Below, piece by piece: positions 1 through 11,589 of a DNA stretch of 64,000 nt. The notes under the pieces are model-generated. The model did no database searches, was not told the origin of the DNA, and worked only from the letters and a program-made list of their open reading frames with translations. The stretch is from positions 25,711,324 to 25,775,323 of the forward strand of contig OZ024733.1 in assembly GCA_964016875.1 (NCBI GenBank), read 5' to 3'. The position numbers and the translations under genes were made by a program. The DNA comes from Fallopia convolvulus. Lineage: Eukaryota > Streptophyta > Magnoliopsida > Caryophyllales > Polygonaceae. Numbering within the stretch: position 1 is the stretch's first letter; every line of letters begins with the position of its first letter.

Positions 1-345
1 TTGCTATACAAAAAACCCCAGTTTTCAAAATAATTTATAGCTTGATCCATTCATCTTTACAACATCATATAGAGAATTAAATGAAGAAATTAACGTCATA
101 AGCTAAAACAATAGTGCATAATGATTACCACAACATAGCATAGAAAATTCTAAATCTCAATGCACCACACTGTGCATTGCAAAAAGATAAAAGACATTGC
201 AGCAAAATAGAAAAAGAACTACAAAATTTGGATTAACAGGATGCGTACGTTATCCTTGAAAAAAGAATGAGAATTTTCTTTCATTTTAGATTTTTATGGT
301 GGATGATGTAAAAAATTCACTTGACGTATGAGATGATGATTATAC
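1..345. other. AT-rich stretch, nothing recognised
   Basis: No coding similarity, repeat or RNA gene is apparent on either strand. The later Rab exons expected downstream of the fragment at 346-511 were looked for on the minus strand and not found. Confidence 0.4.
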
Positions 346-511
346 CTGTTGTAATTGTTCGAAACCTTTCCTGCCCAACAGGAAAATCCATTTACAATTA
401 TAACTATAACAATAAAGTTCACATAAGGTGATATGAAGGAGTTCCTGTTAAAAGATGATGGATCTGTAACATCGTACACCAGCAGAATACCCATAGCTCC
501 ACGATAATAAG
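346..511 (-). pseudogene. Rab GTPase (RabE/Rab8-like) exon fragments in scrambled order
   Basis: Two short exon-like pieces of a Rab-family small GTPase lie on the minus strand. The piece at 511-446 follows an acceptor ending CTGCAG and encodes AYYRGAMGILLVYDVTDPSS followed by FN, the segment after switch II in plant RabE/Rab8 proteins. The piece at 370-346 follows an acceptor ending GGGCAG, encodes ERFRTITT and ends at a good GT donor; in a real Rab gene this immediately precedes AYYRG. Minus-strand order is therefore reversed while strand is kept. The expected donor after the 446 end reads GG instead of GT. The GTP-binding P-loop, the DTAGQ half of switch II and the NKxD motif are absent. 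This is a gene relic, not a working GTPase. The family call is firm; the subfamily is an inference from the wording of the motif. Confidence 0.75.
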
Positions 512-696
512 CTGCAGCAGACACAACAAGATTATATTGCCCGAAACACATTAAAGAAAAAATAAAAAAGGACACAAAGAACTAACAAATTCCATAAAGC
601 AACTATTCGAGTAGCAACAAAGGGGAACAAAACTAGTAAGAGATATAATAAGATTATTTCCAGATTCATAGAAAGGATGCATGTTTCCCATGAGCT

Positions 697-830
697 TCTT
701 TAGCGACGCGCAACCTGTTAAAATGAAATACTTAGCAATAGGCATTAGTTCCCATGGTGTTTGTCATTATCAAAACTGAGGGCGTTGTTCCACTGTTAAT
801 GAACGTGAGTTCCTAACACCGACTCAACAA
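697..830 (+). repeat. Remnant of the LTR family seen at 57441-58090
   Basis: From about GCAACCTGTTA through TTCCTAACACCGACTCAACA this piece matches the end of the LTR-like block at about 57915-58040 (plus) and its inverted copy at 63250-63375 (minus). Only the terminal ~130 bp are present. It borders the Rab fragment, so it may mark a deletion or a small insertion there. Confidence 0.6.
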
Positions 831-1104
831 GGCTCCATAACCCAACACTATGATCATCTTTTGTTGTATAGCACTACCCACTATAACTATATCCTTCTAA
901 GAACTCTTCCTATCAGGTGGATCCTCTAGGGGGCTATCGCGAGTCGCTTCATCCACATGCATGCCATTGCTTGAGATTTGCTCGTCGGGCGAGTTCGCCG
1001 GAATGGAGGACGATGAGATAAAAGAGTGCTTTTAGAAGATAATGTTTTTCCTTTAGCTTTCAAAGAAGACTTAACCGGGTCAGTGACGAGCACTTTTATG
1101 TCGC
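831..1104. other. Unassigned sequence between LTR remnant and Athila-like LTR
   Basis: The stretch is more GC-rich than its surroundings around 900-1010. The minus strand can be read as a short acidic peptide (NSPDEQISSNGMHVDEATRD), but no family is recognised and no splice context is convincing. Confidence 0.3.
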
Positions 1105-2893
1105 TGTAAAAGCACTGTCAAAGAAATATCCTAACTTCCGAACCTAAATATAGTGGAAGCAAGGGTCGAACCCACATGGACTCAGATTACTTGTATTTAA
1201 GTAATATTACTAAGTGAAAGGTTTTTTATGATTTCAAACTATTTACCTAAATAAATCAAGCAAAGCAAATAAAACGATTAGAAATTCAAATATAGAGAAA
1301 AGCGTCCAACTAGTTTCTTATCCATTGCATACATGAGTTTTGATCCTTGATTATTCTTATTTCAATTTCCCTTGACTAATCTATTGTGAATTTATGGAAC
1401 TCAAGCTTAAAGTGGTTATTAATATACACTGTCTTTAACAACCTTTTAACCAATTAACCTAGAAAACCTTCTATGTCAAATTGATCATGCAAATAAGTTC
1501 AAAGCATTCAATAGAAACATAATTCATGAATTCCACCGTCTATTCATGAAGTTTTGTGATTGAATTCTCTTCCTTTGATTAACCTTATTCCAACGTGTAT
1601 AAGTTTAATCAAAGGATTCATCCATGAATAACCAAATTCCCCCATCTATTTAGTTACTCTAGTTGTAATTTAACCTAGAAATAGAATAGGTGATCAAACT
1701 ATTATAATCCTAAGCGAATTTAATCAATTAAGCATGGAGAAATTCAATCTAGTCAAGGCAAATAGAAATAATTCAAATCTCACAAACAATCATGCATACA
1801 ACTTCAACTAACTAGTTGTACATGAGAAAATTAGCTAGAATAAGACATTAAAGAAGAATTAAACTTACAAGAGTTTGATTTCTCTTCAATATTGCAAACT
1901 AGGGTTTTGTCTCCCAAGAATTCTCCAAATCAAATTAACGTAAAAGCAAAAGTAGTAGATAGCACATGTCTCCAAAGAAACCCTAAGAAAGTATTTATAT
2001 GATATCAAAAACATCCAAAAATACTAATAAAGTCGGCCCAAAAGATAACACGGAGGCCCGAGTCAGCGTCGGATCAACGCGCCGAAGCGCGGTCAAAGGC
2101 ACTGGGAGTGCGGTCGCGCTCCCCTGGTTGTGCCCGCGCTTCAGCCGCAGAATCTTGTTCCCTTCGGCGCTGGCACATTACTCCGAGCGCGGGAAAATAA
2201 GTTGGTAAGGTGCTTTGAGAGTGAGTGTTATTGTAATTTGGGTTTTAGTTGATTCTAGTTCCCGGATTTAGCACCAAATGGCCAAATAATGATCCCCACC
2301 TACTTGTCTACACCTTGGCCCCATTACAACCTTGAAAAAGACCTCATGATTTACGTTTTGCATTTAAACATTCGTGGTGGAGATTTAGTACACTGATGCA
2401 AGCATATGAGCTAAAGAAAATTTGCCTCAGTCACTTTTATATCATGCATTCAAATCATATAATGTGGCCTCGAAAAAGAATCTAAATGCAAGTTCTAGAG
2501 TTTAAGCAATCAAAGAGATGCACTCAAGAATTTCATGCAAAAATAGCATATAAAAGCTCAAAAGATCTCACAAGGCAACAATTGGTTAGAACTTCATAAA
2601 TAACTCAAATTCTCACTTTCATGTATACTCCTTCATAATCAAGCAATTCTTTTTTAGAACTTTCATCAATAACTTACAAGTCATGGGATATGAAATCATG
2701 CTCACTCAATAAACAAGTGGTTCCAAGGGGAAAAATGAATCCTAAAATGCAAACAAAACTCTTTTTTTTTAAAAATTTTCTAATTTTTTGAATTTTTATC
2801 GGATTTTTCAAACTTTTAATCAATGCATAACAATAAAGTAAACATGCACATGCAACTACATGAACTAACTACAACTAAGCACTTATGACAACA
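1105..2893 (-). repeat. Probable 3' LTR of an Athila-like Ty3/gypsy element
   Basis: In minus orientation this block follows the env-region ORF (4403-3112) and a purine-rich tract (2914-2901). It begins TGTTGTCATAAG and ends CTTTTACA, giving TG...CA ends. The region holds no ORF of note, has a GC-rich core at 2050-2200, and contains the phrase AAGGGTCGAACCCAC, which is familiar from Athila/Tat LTRs. The boundaries are inferred because the matching 5' LTR is not in the window and no target duplication can be checked. Confidence 0.45.
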
Positions 2894-2900
2894 TAAAGAA

Positions 2901-2914
2901 TCCCCTTCCCCCAT
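2901..2914 (-). other. Polypurine tract of the Athila-like element
   Basis: On the minus strand this reads ATGGGGGAAGGGGA and sits a few bases from the proposed LTR start. A polypurine tract directly before the 3' LTR primes plus-strand DNA synthesis in LTR retrotransposons. The upstream phrase ACTTTGGGGACAAAGT is also typical of this lineage. Confidence 0.5.
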
Positions 2915-3111
2915 GCTTAAACTTTACTTTGTCCCCAAAGTAAAAGAAAAGTGAAGAGAAAAAAGAAACTAACCTCGTCATAAGAGCTGGCACGCTCAAG
3001 AATCTACTCCTCAAGCGGTGGTGGTGGTGGTGGTGGAGGGTATCCCGAGTATGGATATGCAGGGTCTGGATATCCGGGATACGAGTAATAAACAAAGGGT
3101 GGATAGCCTTG

Positions 3112-4403
3112 CTATACCGTGTGCATATCCATCCTTTGATGAAGAAACCGTGTCTGCTCATAGACAAAGTCAAAGCGACTTGTCGCATAACCCCTGAAAT
3201 GGTTGAAATCAGCCGCCAATCCATCCATACGAGTGGACAAGCCACTCACTTGAGTGGAAAGGCCACCCATCAACTCTACCAAGTGGTTATACTGGGTTGT
3301 CGACATGTAGCTTCCTTGTTCATGTTGATCAAAGCCATGCTCATGAAGCGGTGCCTCTTCTGTGTCTTCATTAGCACCCTCTTCATCATTATCCTCATCA
3401 TCATCAACATAATCTCCCACGGCCTCAAAATCTGCCTCAACTGAATACTCCTCATCCGCCTCTTCTTCATCATCTACATCCATGGAAGTGCTAGCTTCCT
3501 CAACTTGCCTCCTTGTTAATTTCCTCCTCTTTGTCCCTCCAATTATTTCCATAACCAAAACGTCACCATCTTGTGGATGAATAAGCCAAGTGTGAGCATT
3601 TTCCAATCCATACTCCAATTTCACCCTTTGAGGATTAGGCAACCTCATAGCATAGGGACTATAACTGATCACCCAATAAAATTGGCTATTCTTCACATAC
3701 AACACCTTCATCTTGTTAAGGAATAGAAAGTTCATTGGGAGGGCTTCTATCCGACCCACACACTGATCCACATCAATCCCGAAATGCAAGGCAAGCCTAG
3801 TTATCACACCACCCATGGTAATCTTGCCCGTATTCTTCTTAGCCATTCGAGCCATGTTATGCATCATAGCTCCACCAAAATCCACATCATGTCCCTCCAA
3901 GATACTCCGAAGCAAAAAGATATCCTTCTTAGGGCAATTGTTCTCTCCCTCTCCTCTCCCGGTGATAGAATGAGCAAGGAACCGTTGAAGTATTCTAATC
4001 ACCGGATGAGATATTGCAGAAGCTTTTGCACGTGACGCCAAGTAAACATTACTTCCCGAAATTCGTCCCACTGTTCATTGTTCATCCAATCAGCTCTAGA
4101 CTCCCACCGAGGAACATTATGATGATATCTTGGAAACCTTAAAACCGTGTTGATCTCAGTCAACGTCATAGATCGTTGCACTCCTCCCAACTGGAAAATG
4201 CATCGACCTTCATTCATAAACCGTCCCTCCATGACATGAGCATCCAGAGTGCTCATGAATTCTAGAACCAAGCTACTGTAGGCCGACAACCTCATATTCA
4301 ACAATTCTATAAGGCCCTTAGTTCGCTCAATTGTCCTCAAATCCCGGCTCAATCCTAAATCCTCCATTAAGTGCCAATCAATATACCTTGGAGTGCCAAT
4401 CAA
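3112..4403 (-). pseudogene. Athila-type additional ORF (env-position protein), frameshifted
   Basis: Two overlapping minus-strand frames (4403-3999 and 4071-3112) join into one protein resembling the extra ORF of plant Athila elements (Athila ORF-1 family), which lies between pol and the 3' LTR. The first part contains LTEINTVLRFPRYHH. The second contains a conserved-looking segment from ISGSNVYLASRAKAS to LRSILEGHDVDFGGAMMHNM, then an acidic tract (DDEEEADEEYSVEAD, residues ~200-240) and a C-terminal stretch on MDGLAADFNHF, which looks coiled-coil-like. A frameshift near 4060 separates the halves, so the protein is not made intact. Function in the family is unknown; an envelope-like role has been suggested from its position. 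The 5' end is cut by the start of the left array at about 4414, so gag, protease, reverse transcriptase and integrase are missing. Confidence 0.65.
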
Positions 4404-4413
4404 TATACCTTGG
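4370..4413. repeat. 22-bp perfect tandem duplication at a junction
   Basis: A 22-bp unit starting AGTGCCAATCAATATACC occurs twice head to tail (4370-4391 and 4392-4413). It lies exactly where the Athila-like remnant stops and left-array spacer sequence (AGTAATCGACTACG) starts. A short duplication at a breakpoint fits repair-mediated joining. Confidence 0.8.
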
Positions 4414-4439
4414 AGTAATCGACTACGATATTATTACGC

Positions 4440-4790
4440 GTCTGATATGCCTAAATACCATGGCTTATTCAATTGCAATTTTGCCAGTAATTTTGACTAC
4501 TTTTGACTGGGGAAATAGGCATGTATTCTTAATTGAATTTTGTTAAGCCTCTTCAATTGCAACTTTGCCTCTACTTTAGCTGTTTGTGGCATGTAGAAGT
4601 CAACAAAAGTAGCTGCAATGATTACAAGCCTCTTCAATTGCAATTTTGCCTCTACTTTTGACTGGGGAAATAAGCATGTATTCTCGATTGAATTTTGTTT
4701 AGCATCTTCAATTGCAATTTTGCCTCAACTTTAGCCGTTTGTGGCATGTAGAAGTCAACAAAGGCAACCACAATGATTACACAATTTAAC
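4440..4790 (+). repeat. 74/81-bp subrepeat block upstream of L1
   Basis: Alternating monomers both begin CCTCTTCAATTGCAA-TTTGCCTCTACTTT. The 74-bp type continues TGACTGGGGAAATAGGCATG and ends GAATTTTGTTTAG. The 81-bp type continues AGCCGTTTGTGGCATGTAGA and ends GCAATGATTACAAG. They are arranged as ~155-bp dimers. This block has about four monomers and runs to within ~50 bp of the L1 start codon. Confidence 0.85.
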
Positions 4791-4822
4791 AATCAATGCG
4801 ATAACACAAAACGAACCAACAT

Positions 4823-5500
4823 ATGTCTTCCCCTAACATTGATTCGATCAATGCCAACAATGCAACCGGGGAACAAACCGGGTTGGTCCGGTTCCATTCC
4901 AAGGTTGGGCCCTACATTAGGGAAAATTCGCGGGCTATCTCTATGTTGTTGGTGACAGTTGGATTTTTTTCCGCGGCAATAACCGTGAAATGGTATAGCG
5001 CCCGACTGCTGCCCCCTCAGCTCCAGGCGAGTGAGGTCTTTGTGGATACGCTGTAGTGAATAGACGCCAATGCCCTCCTCGTCACCTACAGGTTAGCCTT
5101 TCGCCCATTTGCTCCGTCCTTTGGGACGAATTATGAGCCGGAGGGCTACAAGTTGCCATTTCTATACGGTGTCCATTCCTGTTTTAAAGGAAGCATTTTC
5201 TCTCCGAAAGCTATCCACAAAGATAAGAAACCAGAAGTGTGGTACATTCACAACGTGATGTAGAGCTTCGAGTCGATGGACATGTTGAGCTTCATGCAAG
5301 ATGTAGCGGCGGGATCCCTCACGATCCGCGTTGAAGTCACCGGCACGATTGTGTCGAAGAAGCTCAATGATTGGCCAAGGGGAATGTTCAACTCTCGATT
5401 CTTGTGCTCTATCACCATTAACCCCTTGAGTGGGGTGAGTGGAACCATGGCCCATATAGCGTTGAATTTTATCCTCGGTGATCTATTATGTCTTGAGTAA
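4823..5500 (+). pseudogene. L1: NHL/LEA_2-like single-pass membrane protein pseudogene
   Basis: The 678-bp frame (226 codons) starts at ATG in CAACATATG and ends GACCTTTTATGCCTGGAG-type then TAA. Features of the reconstructed layout: residues 1-35 are hydrophilic (NIDSINANNATGEQ); residues ~38-58 are one hydrophobic helix (ISMLLVTVGFFSAA); residues ~70-200 have a beta-strand-rich pattern including YELEGYK..FLYGG, DVAAGSLTIRVEVTG and FNSRFLCSITINP. A short N-terminal tail, a signal-anchor helix and an extracellular LEA_2-like domain is the layout of NDR1/HIN1-like defence-associated plasma-membrane proteins. The assignment is by pattern, not by search, and an unknown plant membrane protein remains possible. 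L1 has stops at codons 78 (TAG), 79 (TGA) and 147 (TAG) but no net indel. Neighbours are subrepeats upstream and the common spacer downstream. No intron is needed. Confidence 0.6.
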
Positions 5501-6049
5501 TGTGGGTTCGGTTGTTTGTTTGGTTTGAGTGTTTTCTGTTTCTGTTAAGTGTTGTTTTTCAGTTTGTTTGGTCGGAAATCTTCGGTCTAGCCCCGATTTG
5601 AAAGTTAATAGACTGAGTAATCTCTGTTTGGTTGGAAGTGTTGAAGCCTATGTAATATCTGTTTTACTATAAGGTTGTGCTTCTAGTTGGTGGCCCAACT
5701 ATTTATCTGTTTTACTATAAGTGTTGAAGCCTACAGTTCTGAGCAATACTTATAACAATGATATCAAGCATCAAGTTGATTTTTTTGTTGTTGTTGTTGA
5801 TGTTAATTATATCTCCTCACCGTTGGCATAAATACAAACATTTATGATAATGTCATTCGATTAGTAGTAAGTGAATCAATATTTTACCATTTTTCTGTTT
5901 GAGGAACCCCTAAAATGAACTTGGGCCTCACGTGCAGATAAATTCAAATGTAGCACAATTGAATTTGTGTGCTAATTATTTTTATTTTTAGAAATTATTG
6001 TTATTAGTGATTTTTTATTGCCTACCTCATTTTTTTTATATAAATGGTA

Positions 6050-6715
6050 GGCGTATGAGTAATCGACTACGATATTATTACGCTCATGATATTCCTAAAT
6101 ACCCTGACCTCTTCAATTGCAATTTTGCCTCTACTTTTGACTAGTTTTGACTGGGGAAATAGGCATGCATTCTCAATTGAATTTTGTTTAGTCTCTACAA
6201 TTGCACCTTTGCCTTTACTTTAGCCGATTGTGGGACGAAAAGTCAACAAAAGTAGCTGCAATGATTACAAGCCTCTTCAATTGCAATTTTGCCTCTACTT
6301 TAGACTAGGGAAATAACCATGTATTCTCAATTGAATTTTGTTTAGCCCCTTCAATTGCAATTTTGCCTCTACTTTAGCCGTTTGTGGCATGTAGAAGTCA
6401 ACAAAAGTAGCTGCAATGATTACAAGCCTCTTCAATTGCAATTTTGCCTCAACTTTTAACTAGGAAAATCAGCATGTATTCTCAATTGAATTTTGTTTAG
6501 CTTCTCCAATTGCAACTTTGCTTTACTTTAGCCGTTTGTGGCATGTAGAAGTCAACAAAAGTAGCTGCAATGATTACAAGCCTCTTCAATTGCAATTTTG
6601 CCTCTACTTTTGCCTGGGGAAATCAACATTTATTCTCAATTGAATTTTGTTTATCCTCTGCAATTGCAATTCTACTTTAGCCGTTTGTGGCATGTAGAAG
6701 TCCACAAAAGCAACT
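6050..6715 (+). repeat. 74/81-bp subrepeat block upstream of L2
   Basis: About eight alternating monomers follow AGTAATCGACTACGATATT. Some have local deletions such as the shortened CTTTGCTTTACTTTAGCC version. It is one of the longest blocks and matches the block before L4 nearly monomer for monomer. Confidence 0.85.
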
Positions 6716-6767
6716 GCAATTGTTACACAATTTAACAATCAATGTGATAGGACAAAACAACCGACAT

Positions 6768-7445
6768 ATGTCTTCCCCTAACATTGATCCGATCAATGCC
6801 AACAATGCAACTGGGGAAGAAAACGGGGTCGTCCGGTTCCATTCCAAGGTTGGGCCCTACATCAGGGAAAATTGGCGAGCTATCTCTATGTTGTTGGTGA
6901 TGGTTGGTTTTATTTCTGCGGCAATGACCGTGAAATGGTATAGCGCCCGACCGCTGCCCCCTAAGTTCCAAGCGAGTGAGTTCTTGGTGGATACGCTGTA
7001 GTGGACAGACGCCAATGCCCTCCTCCTCTCCTGCAGGTTAGCCTTTCGCCCATTTGCTCCAACCTCCGGGACGAGTTACGAGCTGGAGAGCTACAAGGTG
7101 CCGTTTCTATATGGTGGCCATTCCTGTTTTGAAGGAAGAATTTTCTTTCCAAAAGCTATCCGTTAAAATAAGCAACCAAAAGTGTGGTTCGACTACAACA
7201 TGATGTAGAGCTTCGAGTTGATGGACAGGTTGAGCTTCAAGCAAGATGTGGCGGCGGGATCCCTCATGATCCGCGCTGAACTCACCGGCACGACTGTGTG
7301 GAAGAAGCTCAATGATTGGACGAAGGGAACATTCAACTCTCGGTACTTGTGCTCAACCACCATTAACCCCTTGAATGGGGTGAATGGAACCATGTCCCAT
7401 ATAGCGTCGAATTGTATCATCGGTGATCTCTTATGTCTTGAGTAA
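6768..7445 (+). pseudogene. L2: cassette copy, type A
   Basis: 678 bp with no net indel. Type-A hallmarks are MSSPNIDP at the start, KFQASEF at codon ~66-72 and IRAELTG in the second half. Stops are at codons 78 (TAG), 133 (TAA, in AIR*NKQ) and 147 (TAG). The last 74 codons after ATG at 7218 stay open to the normal TAA. Its closest relative in the array is L4, which shares the stop at codon 133. Confidence 0.6.
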
Positions 7446-8019
7446 TGTGGGTTTGGTTGTTTGTTTGGTTTGAGTGTTTTCTGTTTCTGTTAAGTGTTGT
7501 TTTTTTAGTTTATTTGGTCGGAAAACTGGGGTCTAGCCTCAATTTGAATGGTAATAGACTGAGTAATCTCTGTTTGCTTGGAAGTGTCGAAGCCTATGTA
7601 ATCTCTGTTTTACTATAAGGTTGTGCTTCTAGTTGGGGGCCCAACTATTTATGTAGATTGTCCTACAGTTATTTAATCCACCGGTCCTGAGCAATATTTC
7701 TAATCAATAATATCGATTATCAGGTTGATTTTTTTTTTTTTTTTTTTTTTTGTTGTTGTTGTTGTTGTTAATTATATCTCCTCACCGTTGGTATAAATGC
7801 AAAAATTTATGATGATGGCATCTGATTAGTCGTAAGTGAATCAATATTTTACCATTTTTCTGTTTGATGAACCCGTAAAATGAACTTGAGCCTCACGTGC
7901 AGATAAATTGAAACGTAGCACAATTGAATTTTTGTGCTACTTATTTTTATTTTTAGAATATGTTGTTATTAGTGATTTTTTATTGGCTACCTCATTTTCT
8001 TATATAAATGGTAGGCGTA

Positions 8020-8385
8020 TGAGTAATCGACTATGATATTATTATGCGCTTGATATGCCTAAATACCCTAGCCTCTTCAATTGTAATTTTGCCTCTACTT
8101 TTTACTACTTTTCACTGGGGAAATAAGCATGAATTCTCAATTGAATTTTGTTTAGCCTCTTCAATTGCAACTTTGCCCCTAATTTAGCTGTTTTGTGGCA
8201 TGTAGAAATCAACAAAAGTAGCTGCAATGATTACAAGCCTCTTGAATTGCAATTTTGCCTCTACTTTTGACTGGGGAAATCGACATGTATTCTCAATTGA
8301 ATTTTGTTTAGTTTCTTCAATTTCAATTTTTCCTCTACTTTAGCCGTTTGTGTCATGTAGAAGTCAACAAAAGCAGCCACAATGA
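8020..8385 (+). repeat. 74/81-bp subrepeat block upstream of L3
   Basis: Four to five monomers; the last 74-bp monomer is diverged (TTTAGTTTCTTCAATTTCAA). The same diverged monomer precedes L5, L6 and L7. Confidence 0.8.
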
Positions 8386-8430
8386 TTACACAATTTAACA
8401 ATCAATGCGATATGACAAAACAACTAACAT

Positions 8431-9108
8431 ATGTGTTCTCCTAACAATGATCCTATCAATGCCAACAATGCAATCAGCGAACAAAATGGGTTGGTCCGGT
8501 TCCATTCCAAGGTCGGGCCCTACATTAGGGAAAATTGGCAAGCTATCTCTATGTTGTTGGTGATAGTTGGATTTATTTCCGCCGCAATGACCACGAAATG
8601 GTATAGTGCCCGACCGCTGCCCCCTCAGCTCTAGGAGAGTGAGTTCATGGTGGATATAGTGCATTGGACAGATGCCAATGCCCTCCTCCTCACTTCCAAG
8701 TTAGCCTTTCGCCCATTTGCTCCATCCTCCGGGATGAGTTACGAGTTGGAGGGCTACAAGGCGTCGTTTCTATACAACGACCATTCCTGTTCTGAAGGAA
8801 GCATTTTCTCTCCAAAAACTATCCGCAAAGATAAGCAACCAGAAGTGTGGTACATCTACAGCGTGATGTAGAGCTTCGAGCAGATGGACAGGTTGAGCTT
8901 CATGCAAGATGTGGCGGTGGGATCCCTCAGGATCTGCGTTGATGTCACCGGCACGAATGTGTAGAAGAAGCTCTATGATTGGCCGAGGGGAACTTTCAAC
9001 TCTCGGTTCTTGTGCTGCATCACCATTAAGCCCTTGAATTGGGCGAATGGAACCATGGCCCATATAGCGTCGAATTTTATCCTCAGTGATCTCTTATGTC
9101 TTGAGTAA
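8431..9108 (+). pseudogene. L3: cassette copy, type B
   Basis: 678 bp with no net indel. Type-B hallmarks are MCSPNNDP at the start, PPQL then TAG at codon 68, MSYELEGYK, and ICVDVTGTN in the second half. Stops are at codons 68 (TAG), 147 (TAG) and 178 (TAG replacing the Trp codon of TNVWKK). Codons 69-146 are open. Confidence 0.6.
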
Positions 9109-9654
9109 TGTGGGTTCGATTGTTTGTGTATTTTCTTTTTCAATTAACTGTTGTTTTTTAGTTTGTTTGGTCGGAAATCTGGGTCTATCCTCGTTTTGAA
9201 TGGTAATAGAATGCATAATCTCTGTTTGGTTGGAAGTGTTGAAGCCTATGTAACCTCTGTTTTACTATAAGGTTGGGCTTCTAGTTGGGGGCCCAACTAT
9301 TTTTGTAGACTGTCCTACATTATTTAATCCATCGGTTCTAAGCAATATTTATAATCAATGATATCGAACACCAGGTTGATTTTTTGTTATTGTTTTTTTG
9401 TTGTTAATTATATCTCCTCACCGTTTGCATAAATGCAAACATTTATGATGATGTCATCTGATTAGTAGTAAGTGAATCGACATTTGACCATTTTTCTGTT
9501 TGATGAACCCCTAAAATGAACTCTGGCCTCACGTACAGATAAATTGAAACGTAGCACAATTGAATTTGTGTGCTACATATTTTTATTTTTAGAAATTGTT
9601 TTTATTTGTGATTTTTTATTGGCTACCTGATTTTATATATACTAAATTGTAGGC

Positions 9655-10300
9655 GTATGAGTAATAGACTACGATATTGTTACGCGCCTGATAGGCCTAA
9701 ATTCACTAGCCTCTTCAATTGCAAGTTTGCCTCTAGTTTTGACTGGGGAAATAGGCATGTATTCACAATTGAATTTTGTTTAGCCTCTTCAATTGCAACT
9801 TTGCCTCTACTTTAGTCGTTTGTGGCATGTAGAAGTCAACAAAAGTAGCTGCACTTATTACAAGTCTCTTCAATTGCAATTTTGTCTCTACTATGGACTG
9901 CGGAAATAAGCATGTATTCTCAATTGAATTTTGTTTAGCCTCTTCAATTGCAATTTTGACTCTACTTAGGCATTTGTGGCATGTAGAAGTCAACAAAAGT
10001 AGCTTCAATGATTACAAGCCTCTTCAATTGCAATTTTGCCTGAACTTTTAACTAGGAAAATCAACATGTATTCTCAATTGAAGTTTGTTTAGCCTCTCCA
10101 ATTGCAACTTTGCTTTACTTTAGCCTTTTGTGGCAACAAAAGTACCTGCAATGATTACAAGCCTCTTCAATTGCAATTTTGCCTCTACTTTTGCCTGGGA
10201 AAATCAACATTTATTCTCAATTGAATTTGGTTTATCCTCTGCAATTGCAATTCTACTTTAGCCGTTTGTGGCATGTAGGAGTCCACAAAAGCAGCTGCAA
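9655..10300 (+). repeat. 74/81-bp subrepeat block upstream of L4
   Basis: About eight monomers with the same order of intact and shortened monomers as the block before L2. The leading sequence is the TATACTAAATTGTAGGCG variant rather than TATATAAATGG. Confidence 0.85.
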
Positions 10301-10348
10301 TGGTTACACAATTTAACAATCAATGTGATAAGACAAAACAACCAACAT

Positions 10349-11026
10349 ATGTCTTCCCCTAACATTGATCCGATCAATGCCAACTATGCAACCATGGAAG
10401 AAAACGGGGTCGTCCGGTTCCATTCCTAGGTTGGACCCTACATTAGGGAAAATTGGCGGGCTATCTCTATGTTGTTGATGACGGTTCGATTTATTTGCGC
10501 GGAAATGACCGCGAAATGGTATAGCGCCCGACCGCTGCCCCCTAAGTTCCAAGCGAGTGAGTTCTTGGTGGATATGCTGCAGTGGACAGACGCCAATGCC
10601 CTCCTCCTCTGCTGCAGGTTAGCCTTTCGCCCATTTGCTCTGTCCTCCGGGATGAGTTACGAGTTGGAGGGCTACAAGGTTCCGTTTCTATATGGTGGTC
10701 ATTCCCGTTTTGATGGAAGAATTTTCTCTCCAAAAGCTATCCGTTAAAATAAGCAACCAAAAGTGTGGTTCATCTACAGCGTGATGTAGAGCTTCGAGTT
10801 GATGGACAGGTTGAGCTTCAAGCAACATGTGGCGGCGGAATCTCTCATGATCCGCGCTTAACTCACCTGCACGACTGTGTGGAAGAAGCTCAATGGTTGG
10901 ACGAAGGGAATATTCAACTCTCGATACTTGTGCTCCACCACCATTAACCCCTTGAATGGGGTGAATGGAACCATGTCCCATATAGCATCGAATTTGATCA
11001 TCGGTGATCTCTTATGTCTTGAGTAA
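10349..11026 (+). pseudogene. L4: cassette copy, type A
   Basis: 678 bp with no net indel. Codons 68 and 78 are still sense (CAA and CAG), so ATG to codon 146 is broken only at codons 27 (AAG to TAG) and 133 (TAA shared with L2). Further stops are at 147 (TAG, shared by all copies) and 170 (GAA to TAA). Confidence 0.6.
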
Positions 11027-11589
11027 TGTGGGTTCGGTTGTTTGCTTTGTTTGAGTGTTTTTTGTTTCTGTTAAGTGTTGCTTTTTAGTTTATTTGGTCG
11101 GAAAACTCGGGTCTAGCCTCAAGTTGAATGGTAATAGACAGAGTAATATCTGTTATCTTGGAAGTGTCGAAGCCTATGTAATCTCTATTTTACTATAAGG
11201 TTGTGCTTCTAGTTGGGGGCCCAACTATTTATGCAGATTGTCCTACAGTTACTTAATCCACCGGTCCTGAGCAATATTTATAAACAATAATATCGATTAT
11301 CAGGTTGATTTTTCTTTATTGTTGTTGTTGTTGTTGTTGTTGTTGTTAATTATATCTCCTCACCGTTGGTATAAATGCAAAAATTTATGATGATGCCATC
11401 TGATTAGTCGTAAGTGAATCAATATTTTACCATTTTTCTGTTTGATGAACCCCTAAAATTAACTTGGGCCTCACGTGCAGATAAATTCAAACGTAGCACA
11501 ATTGAATTTGTGTGCTAATTATTTTTATCTTTAGAAATTATTGTTATTAGTGATTTTTTATTTGTCTACCTCATTTTTTATATATAAAT

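Noticed and set aside
2883..3444. Short frames overlapping the Athila-like ORF on the plus strand and in other minus frames
   Set aside because: Shadows of the env-position ORF and of the (TGG)n tract near 3015; no family similarity.
5162..5455. Antisense frames such as MGHGSIHPIQGVNG in every cassette
   Set aside because: They recur only because the cassette recurs; they are the complement of the second half of the cassette and have no start context of their own.
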